Origin: Ewingella americana
Lineage (GTDB): Bacteria > Pseudomonadota > Gammaproteobacteria > Enterobacterales > Enterobacteriaceae
NCBI RefSeq assembly: GCF_006438725.1
Contig: NZ_RCZD01000001.1
Location: forward strand, 434,001 to 498,000
Direction: 5' to 3'
DNA length: 64,000 nucleotides
Below the pieces are notes generated by a model. It worked only from the letters and a program-made list of their open reading frames with translations. It was not told where the DNA came from and did no database searches. Shown here in pieces: positions 56,251-64,000 of the stretch. Every line of letters begins with the position of its first letter. Within the stretch, counting starts at the first letter, position 1. Made by a program: the position numbers and the translations under genes.

Positions 56251-56877
56251 TTAGCATGCAGGCAGTGGCATCACTGCCTGATGCGAAATATACCACTGAG
56301 TCAGCAAGATACGGGCATCATGAGGCAGCGCAGCCTCATGAAACCCCAGGATGGCCCCTTCCAGTGCCATCAAAACATTCAGCCCCACATTTTGCTTGAC
56401 CGAACACAGTTTCAAATAAGTTGTGCATGCGCCGTGCGCCCTTAATTCTGAAGATGTTGATATCCCCACCTGCCAAAGCAAACGTTCAAGACTCAGGCTG
56501 ATATTGGGTAGATCCTTCAGCCTTGCATCACCATTTTTTTTGGTCTTGATGTCATGAAGCATACCCTCGAGTGAACTCTTCGCCAGAGACAAAAGCCGCT
56601 CAGGTTCCGCCCAAAGTCTCTCACCCACCTTAAAGTAACGTAAGGAGATGGCGATGCCTCTTTTACGGTAAATCAGGGATTCCATGCCCATTAAACAAAA
56701 TTGTTTTTCATTCTCTGGGGTCGCTCGCAGGTATAACTCCCCCTCGGAGACGAGCGCAAACATGATGCCATTCGCAGACAGGCTATAACCGCCAAACTGC
56801 GATCTGGAATGTATGTTTCCTAAAGAAGCGAAAAGTAGTTTAGATTCAGAAATCCTTTTTTTTGATTGATTAATCAT
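56251..56877 (-). CDS. sxy: Competence regulator Sxy/TfoX
   Basis: A 208-residue protein with an N-terminal TfoX domain ('LLFASLGNIHSRSQFGGYSLSANGIMF') and a C-terminal TfoX_C domain ('LKDLPNISLSLERLLWQVGI'). With CRP it switches on competence-type genes in E. coli. It is divergent from sulA, the conserved arrangement. Confidence 0.92.
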   Translation of the reverse strand: MINQSKKRISESKLLFASLGNIHSRSQFGGYSLSANGIMFALVSEGELYLRATPENEKQFCLMGMESLIYRKRGIAISLRYFKVGERLWAEPERLLSLAKSSLEGMLHDIKTKKNGDARLKDLPNISLSLERLLWQVGISTSSELRAHGACTTYLKLCSVKQNVGLNVLMALEGAILGFHEAALPHDARILLTQWYISHQAVMPLPAC

Positions 56878-57032
56878 TGCGATATCCTTTCATGTGTGGA
56901 TGTAGACGTGCCCTTTCTAGTTACCCGGACAACTAAAAGCAAAATACTCAAAGTCCTTCGAAGCTCCAAACACAAAATGCGTTTACATGAATTTGCCTTC
57001 AAAATATGCGAGATTTCTTGGAAAAAATTGGG

Positions 57033-57075
57033 TTGATCTTTGTCCAACCAACGAGTACTGTACATACATACAGTA
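57033..57075 (+). promoter_or_regulatory. sulA promoter with LexA box
   Basis: The 20-mer TACTGTACATACATACAGTA at 57056-57075 is an ideal SOS box of the CTG-N10-CAG type. Its left end overlaps the -10 element (TACTGT), 17 bases after TTGATC (57033-57038), so LexA binding blocks transcription. It lies 20 bases upstream of the sulA start. Confidence 0.93.
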
Positions 57076-57095
57076 ACCCACTGGCGAGGCACATT

Positions 57096-57602
57096 ATGCG
57101 AACTCAACATCTGGCAAATCATCGTTTCAGTCATCAGGCGCTTTCTACAAAGTCTCAATGCATCACTTCACCGGCATCGACAAATAATGGTCTGATCACT
57201 GAGTTCGTCTATAGCGAGAGCCAGCCAGCCTTTTCACAGTTACTTTTACCGGTATTGCAACATCTCGGACTTCAATCGCGTTGGTTGTTATGGCTTACGC
57301 CACAACAAAAACTCAGCCGCCATTGGATATCCCAATCAGGCCTTCCTGCTGGAAAAATTGTACAGGTGAGCCAAATTAATGCGATGTCGACCGTAGATGC
57401 TATGGAAAAAGCTTTGCAGACGGGAAACTACAGCGTAGTACTTGGATGGTTGCCAGATCTGACGGATTCAGAGCGTGAAAGATTGCGGTTAGCAGCAGTT
57501 CAGGGAGGGGCCTACGGATTCATAATGAGGCCTACAAATGATGCAATCTCAGGTCATGGACAGCAACCAATCGCAAAAATTCAGTCCTCCGTATACCATT
57601 AG
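57096..57602 (+). CDS. sulA: SOS cell division inhibitor SulA
   Basis: A 168-residue inhibitor that blocks FtsZ polymerisation after DNA damage. The ATG at 57096 follows the LexA box; the longer frame would start upstream of the box. The N-terminal 30 residues are divergent. The core is '[21 protein letters not shown]'-like (here [20 protein letters not shown]) with '[15 protein letters not shown]' and the Lon-recognised tail ending SSVYH. Confidence 0.93.
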   Translation: MRTQHLANHRFSHQALSTKSQCITSPASTNNGLITEFVYSESQPAFSQLLLPVLQHLGLQSRWLLWLTPQQKLSRHWISQSGLPAGKIVQVSQINAMSTVDAMEKALQTGNYSVVLGWLPDLTDSERERLRLAAVQGGAYGFIMRPTNDAISGHGQQPIAKIQSSVYH

Positions 57603-57962
57603 TTCAAATTAGGAATATTCTGATGAAAATAAGCGGTTATTTAGTGATTTATGCTAAAAAGTGCGTTTTTGTCGGTAAAAATGGTCTTAGAAGGTGCAAC
57701 CAACCCTACAGTTTCGTCAACATATAGCCAAACATGTTAAGAAATGTGTACGTTTTTGCCTTTTTTCCGCCCCTCTTTCCATATCAAGCTTGTAAGTTTC
57801 TCGCCACGTTGTAGACTTTACAACGCCAAGGTTGCTCTATAATGCCAACGTAAAGTGGCAAAGTTCTTAACGGAAGCAATAACTTTGGCTCAAGGATTTT
57901 AACCAAGGGCTTAAAATGCTTAAAGCTCAATTGGCCCATTTGGATGATAACGAGGCGCAAAA
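57603..57962 (+). promoter_or_regulatory. ompA promoter and leader
   Basis: TATAAT lies at 57838-57843 with TTTACA-like sequence at 57817-57822 (15-base spacer). A leader of about 115 bases follows, ending in TGGATGATAACGAGGCGCAA, which matches the E. coli ompA ribosome binding region as I remember it. The E. coli leader stabilises the mRNA through 5' hairpins. No open frame is present. Confidence 0.6.
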
Positions 57963-59054
57963 ATGAAAAAGACAGCTATCACATTAGCACTGGCACTGGC
58001 AGGTTTCGCAACCGTAGCGCAAGCTGCCCCTAAAGATAACACCTGGTACACCGGTGGTAAATTGGGTTGGTCCCAATACCATGACACTGGTTTCGCAAAT
58101 GCTTACGAAGGTATCGGCAATGGCCCTACCCACGATAGCCAACTGGGTGCAGGTGCGTTTGTAGGTTACCAAGCAAACCAATACCTGGGCTTTGAAATGG
58201 GATATGACTGGCTTGGCCGTATGCCTTACAAAGGCGACACGAACAACGGTGCTTTCAAAGCACAGGGCGTTCAGCTGACTGCTAAACTGAGCTACCCACT
58301 GACTGACGAACTGGACATCTACACTCGTCTGGGTGGTATGGTTTGGCGTGCAGACTCCAAAGGTAACTTTGGTGCAACCCCTACTACTGCAGCAAGCCGT
58401 GTCAGCGACCACGACACTGGCGTTTCTCCACTGGCAGCCGTTGGTTTGGAATACGCTGTAACCAAAAACTGGGCTACTCGTCTGGATTACCAGTGGGTTA
58501 ACAACATTGGTGATGCTGCTACCGTTGGTGCACGTCCTGATAACGCAATGCTGTCTGTAGGTGTTTCTTACCGTTTCGGTCAAGATGAAGCAGCTGCACC
58601 AGTTGTTGCTCCAACAGCAGCTCCAGCTCCAGTTGTTCAGACCAAAAAGTTCACTCTGAAATCTGACGTTCTGTTCACCTTCGGCAAATCTAGCCTGAAA
58701 CCAGAAGGCCAACAGGCTCTGGATCAGCTGTATACCCAACTGAGCTCTATGGATCCTAAAGACGGTTCTGTTGTCGTTCTGGGTTACACCGATGCAGTAG
58801 GTTCTGAACAGTCTAACCAGAAACTGTCTGAGCAACGCGCTCAAACCGTGGTTGATTACTTAGTTTCTAAAGGCATCCCGTCAGATAAAATCTCTGCACG
58901 TGGTATGGGCGAAACTAACTCTATCACTGGTAACACCTGTGGCTACAAAACTGGCCGTGCTAACAAGGCTCAGATCGCTTGCCTGGCACCAGATCGTCGC
59001 GTAGAAATCGAAGTTAAAGGTATCAAAGACGTTGTGACTCAGCCTCAGGCATAA
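57963..59054 (+). CDS. ompA: Outer membrane protein OmpA
   Basis: A 363-residue major outer membrane protein. Signal peptide residues 1-21 (cleavage AQA-AP). An eight-stranded barrel (about 22-200) begins with '[19 protein letters not shown]' and ends '[12 protein letters not shown]'. A Pro/Ala linker follows, then the peptidoglycan-binding domain with '[20 protein letters not shown]' and 'RVEIEVKG'. Codon use is strongly biased, as expected for a highly expressed gene. A strong terminator follows. Confidence 0.96.
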   Translation: MKKTAITLALALAGFATVAQAAPKDNTWYTGGKLGWSQYHDTGFANAYEGIGNGPTHDSQLGAGAFVGYQANQYLGFEMGYDWLGRMPYKGDTNNGAFKAQGVQLTAKLSYPLTDELDIYTRLGGMVWRADSKGNFGATPTTAASRVSDHDTGVSPLAAVGLEYAVTKNWATRLDYQWVNNIGDAATVGARPDNAMLSVGVSYRFGQDEAAAPVVAPTAAPAPVVQTKKFTLKSDVLFTFGKSSLKPEGQQALDQLYTQLSSMDPKDGSVVVLGYTDAVGSEQSNQKLSEQRAQTVVDYLVSKGIPSDKISARGMGETNSITGNTCGYKTGRANKAQIACLAPDRRVEIEVKGIKDVVTQPQA

Positions 59055-59090
59055 GTCATTCCACTTTAATACTGTTTAACCACAGATATT

Positions 59091-59118
59091 AAAAACCCCG
59101 CTTCGGCGGGGTTTTTTT
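59091..59118 (+). terminator. Terminator of ompA
   Basis: Stem CCCCGC/GCGGGG with a TTCG tetraloop (59096-59111), flanked by A5 and T7 so it can also serve the matP side. Confidence 0.92.
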
Positions 59119-59172
59119 ATGTTTGAAAGGGGGGAATAGACAATCCCGGTCGGCGCACTTCCCTGAAAGGGA

Positions 59173-59628
59173 CTACTCTTTATTACCGAGGATTTGTTGC
59201 AGGTCTTCTTTGAGGGAGGACATTTGAGTAGCGTACTTCTCTTTGCGTTCCGCATCTTCCAACAATTGAATAATTGTATCAGAGAGCGTTGCACTGCGAC
59301 GTTGAGCTAATCCAGCCAGCCGCTGCCAGACTAAAAATTCGAGGTCGATCGATTTCTTGCGCGTATGCTGATGTTCAGCGTTGAAATGACGTTTACGCCG
59401 TGCACGAATTGTCTGCTTCAGTCTGTTCTCTAAAGCCACGTTCATGTTATTGGCAATCCAGTCGAGGACTCTGACCGGCTCGTTCTCTAATTTTAAAAGT
59501 TCATCAACTGCGTCCTGAGCGGCACTGTTTTCTAAATGGCGGGTAATACGTTCACCTTCACGGTGCTTCTTTACCAGATATTTCCATTTCCAACCGCTCT
59601 CAAGATTTTCCAATTGCTGATATTTCAT
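59173..59628 (-). CDS. matP: Ter macrodomain protein MatP
   Basis: A 151-residue DNA-binding protein that organises the chromosome terminus by binding matS sites. Marks are '[18 protein letters not shown]' at the N-terminus, '[20 protein letters not shown]' before the ribbon-helix-helix, and the C-terminal coiled coil. Conserved place between ompA and lonH. Confidence 0.94.
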   Translation of the reverse strand: MKYQQLENLESGWKWKYLVKKHREGERITRHLENSAAQDAVDELLKLENEPVRVLDWIANNMNVALENRLKQTIRARRKRHFNAEHQHTRKKSIDLEFLVWQRLAGLAQRRSATLSDTIIQLLEDAERKEKYATQMSSLKEDLQQILGNKE

Positions 59629-59838
59629 TGTGAGCTCTTCTGTGACCCCGTAACTTTAATAAGCATAACAGCTTTATTTCATTTTTCACTGCAAATAAAA
59701 CATGTCGTTCTGCTCAATTTTTGCACGGACGAACGCCCACTGCAGTGATGAGGGTCTTAACCGTGACACTCTCTGTATGCAGCAGTGTTAATTCTTGTAT
59801 AATCGCCCTTTCCCTTTTTAAAGATCACAGCTAACACA

Positions 59839-61590
59839 TTGACCAATAACCGACTTGATTGGCAGCTATTACTGCCTGATACCGCGCCTTACGAGGCAAT
59901 TTTCGCAACGGCTGCTGAGTTGGCCCCAGTTGATTTTGCTGATATACAGCCAAGACTGGAAAATGGTTTAACGCTGTTCTGCCATCCGCTTTCGCGTCCA
60001 CGCTTTATGACTATCAAAGCGCTGGAAAGCCGTGAGTATTTGTCACGAATCACAGATGTCGTTAAACATATTCTGCCCGATCAGCAAGAAGTGCTTGGCT
60101 CCCGCTATATTATTAATGGCAGCCAAATCACACTTGAGCCCGCGCAGTCGGTTGATGACACCTTTGCGGCAAAACTCTCCTGTCATTTTCAGGAATGGAT
60201 TGAGTCAGAACAACTGTTTGGCTGTGTCCGCCTGTATAAAGATCAAATTCAACTTGAGCCAGGGCTTATCCATCAGGTGAATGGCGGCGTGCTGGTGCTT
60301 TCCGTACGCTCTCTTTTAGCACAACCGCTGATGTGGCTACGTCTCAAACAGATGATCACGCAGGGCTGGTATCGCTGGGCCTCGCCTGATGAGACACGCC
60401 CACTCCCCGTTTCCATTCCGCCTATGCCTTTGGATATCCGTCTGATACTCGTTGGTGATCGTATTTCACTTGGCGAATTCAACGATATGGAATCGGAATT
60501 GCTGGAATCCGCCGTTTATGGTGAGTTTGAAGCCGACCTGCCGCTGACAGAACCCAGTGATATGACGACCTGGTGTGGCTACATCAATACACTGGCTGAT
60601 GAGCTGGAGATCCCTCGTCTGGCAGCAGATACCTGGCCGGCCATGCTGCGACTTGCCGTGAGATACAGCACTGATCAGGGTAGTTTAACGCTTTGTCCGG
60701 CATGGCTAAGCGCTCAACTTACCGAGGCGGCGTTGTACAACGAAGAGGAACAGCTCAGTCTGAAAGCCTTTGAAGCTGCGATCAACGCCCGTTCCTGGCG
60801 CGAAAGCTATTTACAAGAACGTATGCAAGATGAGATTGAACTCGGGCAGATCCGCATTGAAACCGACGGTGAGGTCATTGGTCAGATTAATGGCTTGTCG
60901 GTACTGGAATATCCGGGACATCCACGCGCCTTTGGTGAACCTTCCCGTATAAGCTGTGTCGTACACACCGGCGACGGCGAATTCACCGACGTCGAGCGTA
61001 AAGCAGAATTGGGCGGTAATCTGCATGCGAAAGGCATGATGATTATGCAGGCGTTCCTGATCTCTGAGCTGGAACTTGACCAGCCTCTGCCGTTCTCCGC
61101 ATCGATTGTTTTCGAGCAATCTTACGGCGAAGTCGATGGCGACAGCGCCTCACTGGCAGAACTTTGTGCGTTGATAAGCGCACTGTCATTGCAGCCGATC
61201 AGCCAGCAAATTGCAGTGACCGGCTCTGTTGACCAGTTTGGTAATGTACAACCCATTGGTGGCGTAAATGAGAAAATCGAAGGCTTCTTCGAAGTTTGTC
61301 AGCGCCGCGGTTTGACCGGTAAACAAGGGGTCATTCTGCCCACCAGCAACGTGCGTAACCTGTGCCTACATCCGCAGGTGTTGGATGCCGTTCGCGAAGG
61401 CCAGTTCCATTTATGGGCAGTTGATAATGCAGCAGAAGCGCTGCCTATCCTGACCGGATTAATTTACTCATATGAAGAGCAGGCTGAAGAAGTGCGCCCA
61501 AGCTTGCTGAGTTTGATTCAGGAACGTATCGCGCTGGCCCTGCCGCAGGATCGCCGCCGTTATCCCTGGCCTCTTCGCTGGTTGAACTGA
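59839..61590 (+). CDS. lonH: Lon-like protease LonH (YcbZ)
   Basis: A 583-residue protein with an inactive-type N-terminal region and a Lon-type protease domain. The start is TTG at 59839, since there is no ATG before the conserved sequence; a TATAAT box lies at 59798-59803. The catalytic pair is Ser436 in 'EVDGDSASLAEL' and Lys479 in 'GGVNEKIEG', spaced by 43 as in Lon (Ser679/Lys722). Marks of the family include 'GHPRAFGEPSRISCVVHTGD'. Divergent from matP. Confidence 0.92.
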   Translation: MTNNRLDWQLLLPDTAPYEAIFATAAELAPVDFADIQPRLENGLTLFCHPLSRPRFMTIKALESREYLSRITDVVKHILPDQQEVLGSRYIINGSQITLEPAQSVDDTFAAKLSCHFQEWIESEQLFGCVRLYKDQIQLEPGLIHQVNGGVLVLSVRSLLAQPLMWLRLKQMITQGWYRWASPDETRPLPVSIPPMPLDIRLILVGDRISLGEFNDMESELLESAVYGEFEADLPLTEPSDMTTWCGYINTLADELEIPRLAADTWPAMLRLAVRYSTDQGSLTLCPAWLSAQLTEAALYNEEEQLSLKAFEAAINARSWRESYLQERMQDEIELGQIRIETDGEVIGQINGLSVLEYPGHPRAFGEPSRISCVVHTGDGEFTDVERKAELGGNLHAKGMMIMQAFLISELELDQPLPFSASIVFEQSYGEVDGDSASLAELCALISALSLQPISQQIAVTGSVDQFGNVQPIGGVNEKIEGFFEVCQRRGLTGKQGVILPTSNVRNLCLHPQVLDAVREGQFHLWAVDNAAEALPILTGLIYSYEEQAEEVRPSLLSLIQERIALALPQDRRRYPWPLRWLN

Positions 61591-61599
61591 TTCAACTAC

Positions 61600-61635
61600 A
61601 GCTGATCGGAGTTGTCCGGCTTACACCTGTTAGCT
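61600..61635 (+). promoter_or_regulatory. FadR-like and FabR-like sites upstream of fabA
   Basis: AGCTGATCGGAGTTGTC (61600-61616) resembles the FadR site that activates fabA in E. coli. GCTTACACCTGTTAGCT (61619-61635) resembles the adjacent FabR palindrome. Both occur in the same order as in E. coli, 40-75 bases before the fabA start. Comparison is from memory. Confidence 0.6.
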
Positions 61636-61673
61636 AAACTCCGTCCTTCAACAAAATAAGGCTTACATAGAAC

Positions 61674-62192
61674 ATGGTAGATAAACGCGATTCCTATACG
61701 AAAGAAGACCTAGAAGCCTCTGGCCGTAGTGAGCTTTTCGGTGCTGGCGGCCCGCCATTGCCATCTGGCAACATGCTGATGATGGATCGCATCGTTAAGA
61801 TGCAAGAAGACGGCGGCACCCATGGCAAAGGTTATGTGGAAGCCGAACTGGATATCAATCCTGATTTATGGTTCTTTGGCTGTCATTTCATTGGTGACCC
61901 GGTGATGCCTGGCTGTCTGGGCCTTGATGCAATGTGGCAATTGGTTGGCTTTTATCTGGGCTGGCTCGGTGGCGAAGGCAAAGGCCGCGCACTGGGTGTC
62001 GGTGAAGTTAAATTCACCGGTCAGGTATTGCCGACTGCAAAAGTGGTGACTTACCGACTGAACTTTAAACGCGTGATCAACCGTAAACTGATCATGGGCG
62101 TAGCTGATGGTGAAGTACTGGTTGATGGTCAGGTTATTTATACCGCCAGCGATCTTAAAGTGGGTCTTTTCAAAGACGCCGCCGCCTTCTGA
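61674..62192 (+). CDS. fabA: 3-hydroxydecanoyl-ACP dehydratase/isomerase FabA
   Basis: A 172-residue hot-dog-fold enzyme that starts unsaturated fatty acid synthesis. The catalytic His is in '[20 protein letters not shown]' and the catalytic Asp in '[12 protein letters not shown]'. Length and sequence agree with E. coli FabA. It is followed by a terminator. Confidence 0.96.
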   Translation: MVDKRDSYTKEDLEASGRSELFGAGGPPLPSGNMLMMDRIVKMQEDGGTHGKGYVEAELDINPDLWFFGCHFIGDPVMPGCLGLDAMWQLVGFYLGWLGGEGKGRALGVGEVKFTGQVLPTAKVVTYRLNFKRVINRKLIMGVADGEVLVDGQVIYTASDLKVGLFKDAAAF

Positions 62193-62210
62193 CAAACAGC
62201 TATACCCTGA

Positions 62211-62244
62211 AAAAAAACGAATATGGCAACATATTCGTTTTTTT
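62211..62244 (+). terminator. Terminator of fabA
   Basis: Stem ACGAATATG/CATATTCGT with GCAA loop, flanked by long A and T runs (62211-62244). Loop GCAA is a GNRA tetraloop. Confidence 0.9.
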
Positions 62245-62274
62245 ATGTCTGTCATATCGTGGATGAAAGCACCA

Positions 62275-62305
62275 GAAACAAAAACCTCCGCCCGTAGCGG
62301 AGGTT
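62275..62305 (-). terminator. Terminator of rmf
   Basis: A 9-bp stem (62283-62291 with 62297-62305) with a T-rich stretch on the minus strand, 25 bases beyond the rmf stop. Confidence 0.75.
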
Positions 62306-62330
62306 GTTCCTTTTTCTGACAGAGCTCCGC

Positions 62331-62498
62331 TTAAGCGGTAACTGCCCTGTCCTCCATGGCTTGTCGCCAACCCCCGAGCCAATGCGATCGGGCATCTAAT
62401 GATTGATAGGGGCAAATTTCTTTCGAGCGCCCGCCTATTCCGGCTTGGTAACCACGTGATAATGCCCGTTCCAGGCGATCGCGTTTTTGTCTCTTCAT
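62331..62498 (-). CDS. rmf: Ribosome modulation factor Rmf
   Basis: A 55-residue basic protein, too short for a typical ORF cutoff and hidden by a longer frame in another phase. It reads MKRQKRDRLERALSRGYQAG at its start and ends with GGWRQAMEDRAVTA, nearly as in E. coli as I remember it. It turns 70S ribosomes into inactive 100S dimers in stationary phase. Its place between fabA and pqiC is conserved. Confidence 0.95.
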   Translation of the reverse strand: MKRQKRDRLERALSRGYQAGIGGRSKEICPYQSLDARSHWLGGWRQAMEDRAVTA

Positions 62499-62695
62499 GC
62501 CTTGTTTCCCTCATTTATTCAGGTTCAGGTGGAAAGAAAACAGTGGTCCGCATCTGCGTCCACACTTAACAAATAGCTGCTATAGCCGAAGAGGTCAATG
62601 CGAAAATTTCACGCCAGTGTCATATTTGTGAGGTATTTTATCTGATTGCGCGCGAGCTAATCGCGCCATAAAAATCTCATCTGGCTGATCACCAA

Positions 62696-62736
62696 TAAAA
62701 AATCCCGCACACTGAGCGTTCAGCATCCGGGATTTT
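62696..62736 (-). terminator. Terminator of the pqi operon
   Basis: A 9-bp stem (62699-62707 with 62728-62736) with an inner CTGA/TCAG hairpin and a T-rich stretch on the minus strand, 39 bases beyond the pqiC stop. Confidence 0.75.
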
Positions 62737-62774
62737 ATCTGTTTAGCTTAAATAAAATTAAGCTTAAAAAATGT

Positions 62775-63347
62775 TCATCTTATCTGACGGGCGATCTGGC
62801 TCGCTTCTTGCTGCCAACCCGCGGCAAGCGTGCGTACTAACGCATCATAGCCATCTTCTTGCTGTTTCAATGTCAGGTTGAAACTCCGCTGAATAGTCTG
62901 CCCATTGTGGGTTAATACCCAACTTCCGCTTATCAGTGCAGACCCATCATAGCGACCATGGAAGCCCGTCACATTGACGTTAAGCACATCCTGTTCAGCA
63001 CTGCCGGCGGGCTGCGCAGAGACAATGCGTCCCGGCAGTTCACGCCCCAGATAAGTCACTAGCGACTGCTGGAGCTGTTGGTCCAGAGGACTGGCCCACA
63101 GGTTATTTTGTGTCAGCACGTACTGGACGTCATTGGTCTGAAACACCAGACCGTTACCTGCCAGATAATCCGCGACGCTAACATGTTCAACCCACAACTG
63201 CCGTTGCTGCCCTTGCGGCATCATGCTGCTGCCGCTGGTTGTTGCTGGGGTGCTGCTCAGTGCTGGCAGTTGGTAATAGGTTTTATGGTCACTGCTGCTA
63301 CAGGCAGTCAGAAATAATGCTAAGACGACAGGTATCCATTTCATCAT
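62775..63347 (-). CDS. pqiC: Intermembrane transport lipoprotein PqiC
   Basis: A 190-residue outer membrane lipoprotein (formerly YmbA), DUF330/ABC-type auxiliary family. The lipobox LTACSSS gives lipidation at Cys16. The body has 'QRQLWVEHVSVADYLAGNGLVFQT' and 'NNLWASPLDQQLQQSL'. The first ATG overlaps the pqiB stop (TAATG); a second ATG follows directly. It works with PqiA and PqiB in lipid transport across the envelope. Confidence 0.93.
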   Translation of the reverse strand: MMKWIPVVLALFLTACSSSDHKTYYQLPALSSTPATTSGSSMMPQGQQRQLWVEHVSVADYLAGNGLVFQTNDVQYVLTQNNLWASPLDQQLQQSLVTYLGRELPGRIVSAQPAGSAEQDVLNVNVTGFHGRYDGSALISGSWVLTHNGQTIQRSFNLTLKQQEDGYDALVRTLAAGWQQEASQIARQIR

Positions 63348-64000
63348 TATTTGGCCTTCTTCGGCTGAGGATCATCTTGCCCTGGGGCGGCGAAAATCAG
63401 TGCGTTGCTTTTCTGATTCAGTGTTTTCAGAACCGGTTGCAGTTCACGCAGGGTTTTATCCAGACTCTGCATATCACCGACCAGATTGCTGTATGCCGGT
63501 GAACCAGGCTGGAAGCCTTTGAGGCTGCGGTTAAGCTGGATAAGCGTTTGTTGCATATCCTGCGGCAGCGTTTTCATCTCTTTACTGCTCACAATGGCAT
63601 TCAGTGAATCGATAGTTCTCTGCGTCGACTTCATGGTTTTTTGACTTTCAGCCAGCGTACTGGTCGCTTCACGTATCATCGGTTCGATCGGCAGATTGTT
63701 AATCTTATCCAGCGTAGTCATCAGTTTCTGCTGGATCTGCGCAAAACCACCGCTCACTGTTGGTAGCAGTTTGTGTCCTGCAACTTCCAGCGGACCTTTC
63801 CACGGTTTCTCATTTGGATAGAAATCGAGATCGATAAACATCGAACCCGTTAGCAGGTTGGCTGATTTCATCGAAGCCCGCAGACCATGGGCGATACCAT
63901 CGCGAATGTGATCTTCAATATTGAAGCTGCTACCCAATAATTGATCAAAACGATCCGGCTCGATGCGGATAAGAACCGGTATCCGGTAGTCATCCGTAAT
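63347..64000 (-). CDS. pqiB: MCE-domain protein PqiB, 3' part
   Basis: The frame stays open to the right edge of the window, so this is the C-terminal about 217 residues of a protein that is near 546 residues in E. coli. The visible part has the end of an MCE domain ('ASMKSANLLTGSMFIDLDFYP') and long coiled-coil helices that form the needle-like channel. It bridges inner and outer membranes with PqiA/PqiC. The start lies outside the window. Confidence 0.93.
   Translation of the reverse strand: MTDDYRIPVLIRIEPDRFDQLLGSSFNIEDHIRDGIAHGLRASMKSANLLTGSMFIDLDFYPNEKPWKGPLEVAGHKLLPTVSGGFAQIQQKLMTTLDKINNLPIEPMIREATSTLAESQKTMKSTQRTIDSLNAIVSSKEMKTLPQDMQQTLIQLNRSLKGFQPGSPAYSNLVGDMQSLDKTLRELQPVLKTLNQKSNALIFAAPGQDDPQPKKAK

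Noticed and set aside
57984-58844. Long open frame antisense to ompA (286 residues)
   Set aside because: It is an effect of the strong codon bias of ompA; composition is Cys/Val-rich and unlike a real protein.
62200-62514. 104-residue minus-strand frame near fabA
   Set aside because: It is in a different phase from rmf, which covers the same place and is clearly real.

Overview
The window looks like chromosome from an Enterobacterales bacterium, probably a Yersiniaceae member of the Serratia/Rahnella/Ewingella type. The right third (46.1-64.0 kb) keeps the classic enterobacterial gene order yccA, tusE, yccX, rlmI, hspQ, yccU, yccT, mgsA, helD, yccF, yccS, sxy, sulA, ompA, matP, lonH, fabA, rmf, pqiC, pqiB, with a LexA box at sulA and FadR/FabR-like sites at fabA. 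A Serratia-type sfuABC ferric iron transporter and a tandem pair of tRNA-Ser(UGA) genes precede it. I inferred the taxon from remembered protein similarity and gene order, without any search.

Layout. (1) 1-5387: three co-directional genes for large repetitive proteins, two with a repeat of about 120 residues marked by an LPAPxFPEA motif and one with beta/gamma-crystallin-like segments. (2) 5716-20037: a catabolic and transport region with two polar amino acid ABC transporters, an LLM flavin monooxygenase, an M20 deacylase and a GNAT acetyltransferase. Together these resemble the Bacillus yxe/ytm route for salvage of S-modified cysteines. An amidohydrolase with an SsuABC/TauABC-type transporter lies inside it. 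(3) 20032-27946: assorted genes, including GNATs, a LysR regulator with a divergent NTF2-like gene, the K+/H+ antiporter cvrA, osmE, a Tat-signal cupin and a chemotaxis receptor. (4) 28020-36869: an AT-rich accessory island starting at an IS3-family transposase remnant. (5) 37218-45461: two divergent ferric-type ABC transporters, one of them sfuABC. (6) 45542-64000: tRNAs and the conserved core block.

The most interesting part is region 4, an eight-gene, tightly coupled operon (28625-36091). It encodes a SAM methyltransferase, two dCTP-deaminase-like proteins, a stand-alone alanyl-tRNA-synthetase-like core, a calcineurin-type phosphoesterase, two different ATP-grasp ligases and an MFS exporter. 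I do not recognise it as a described pathway. The gene set suggests a small secreted metabolite, perhaps an aminoacylated or peptidyl nucleoside-like compound. The two deaminase-like proteins each lack a different conserved active-site residue, and the synthetase-like protein has altered class II motifs, so these enzymes may be repurposed. A YopT-type (C58) cysteine protease gene lies convergent at the end of the island.

Several start codons were moved inward from the longest open frame on the basis of ribosome binding sites or family N-termini. rmf (55 aa) is a short gene that is easily missed because a longer open frame covers it in another phase.
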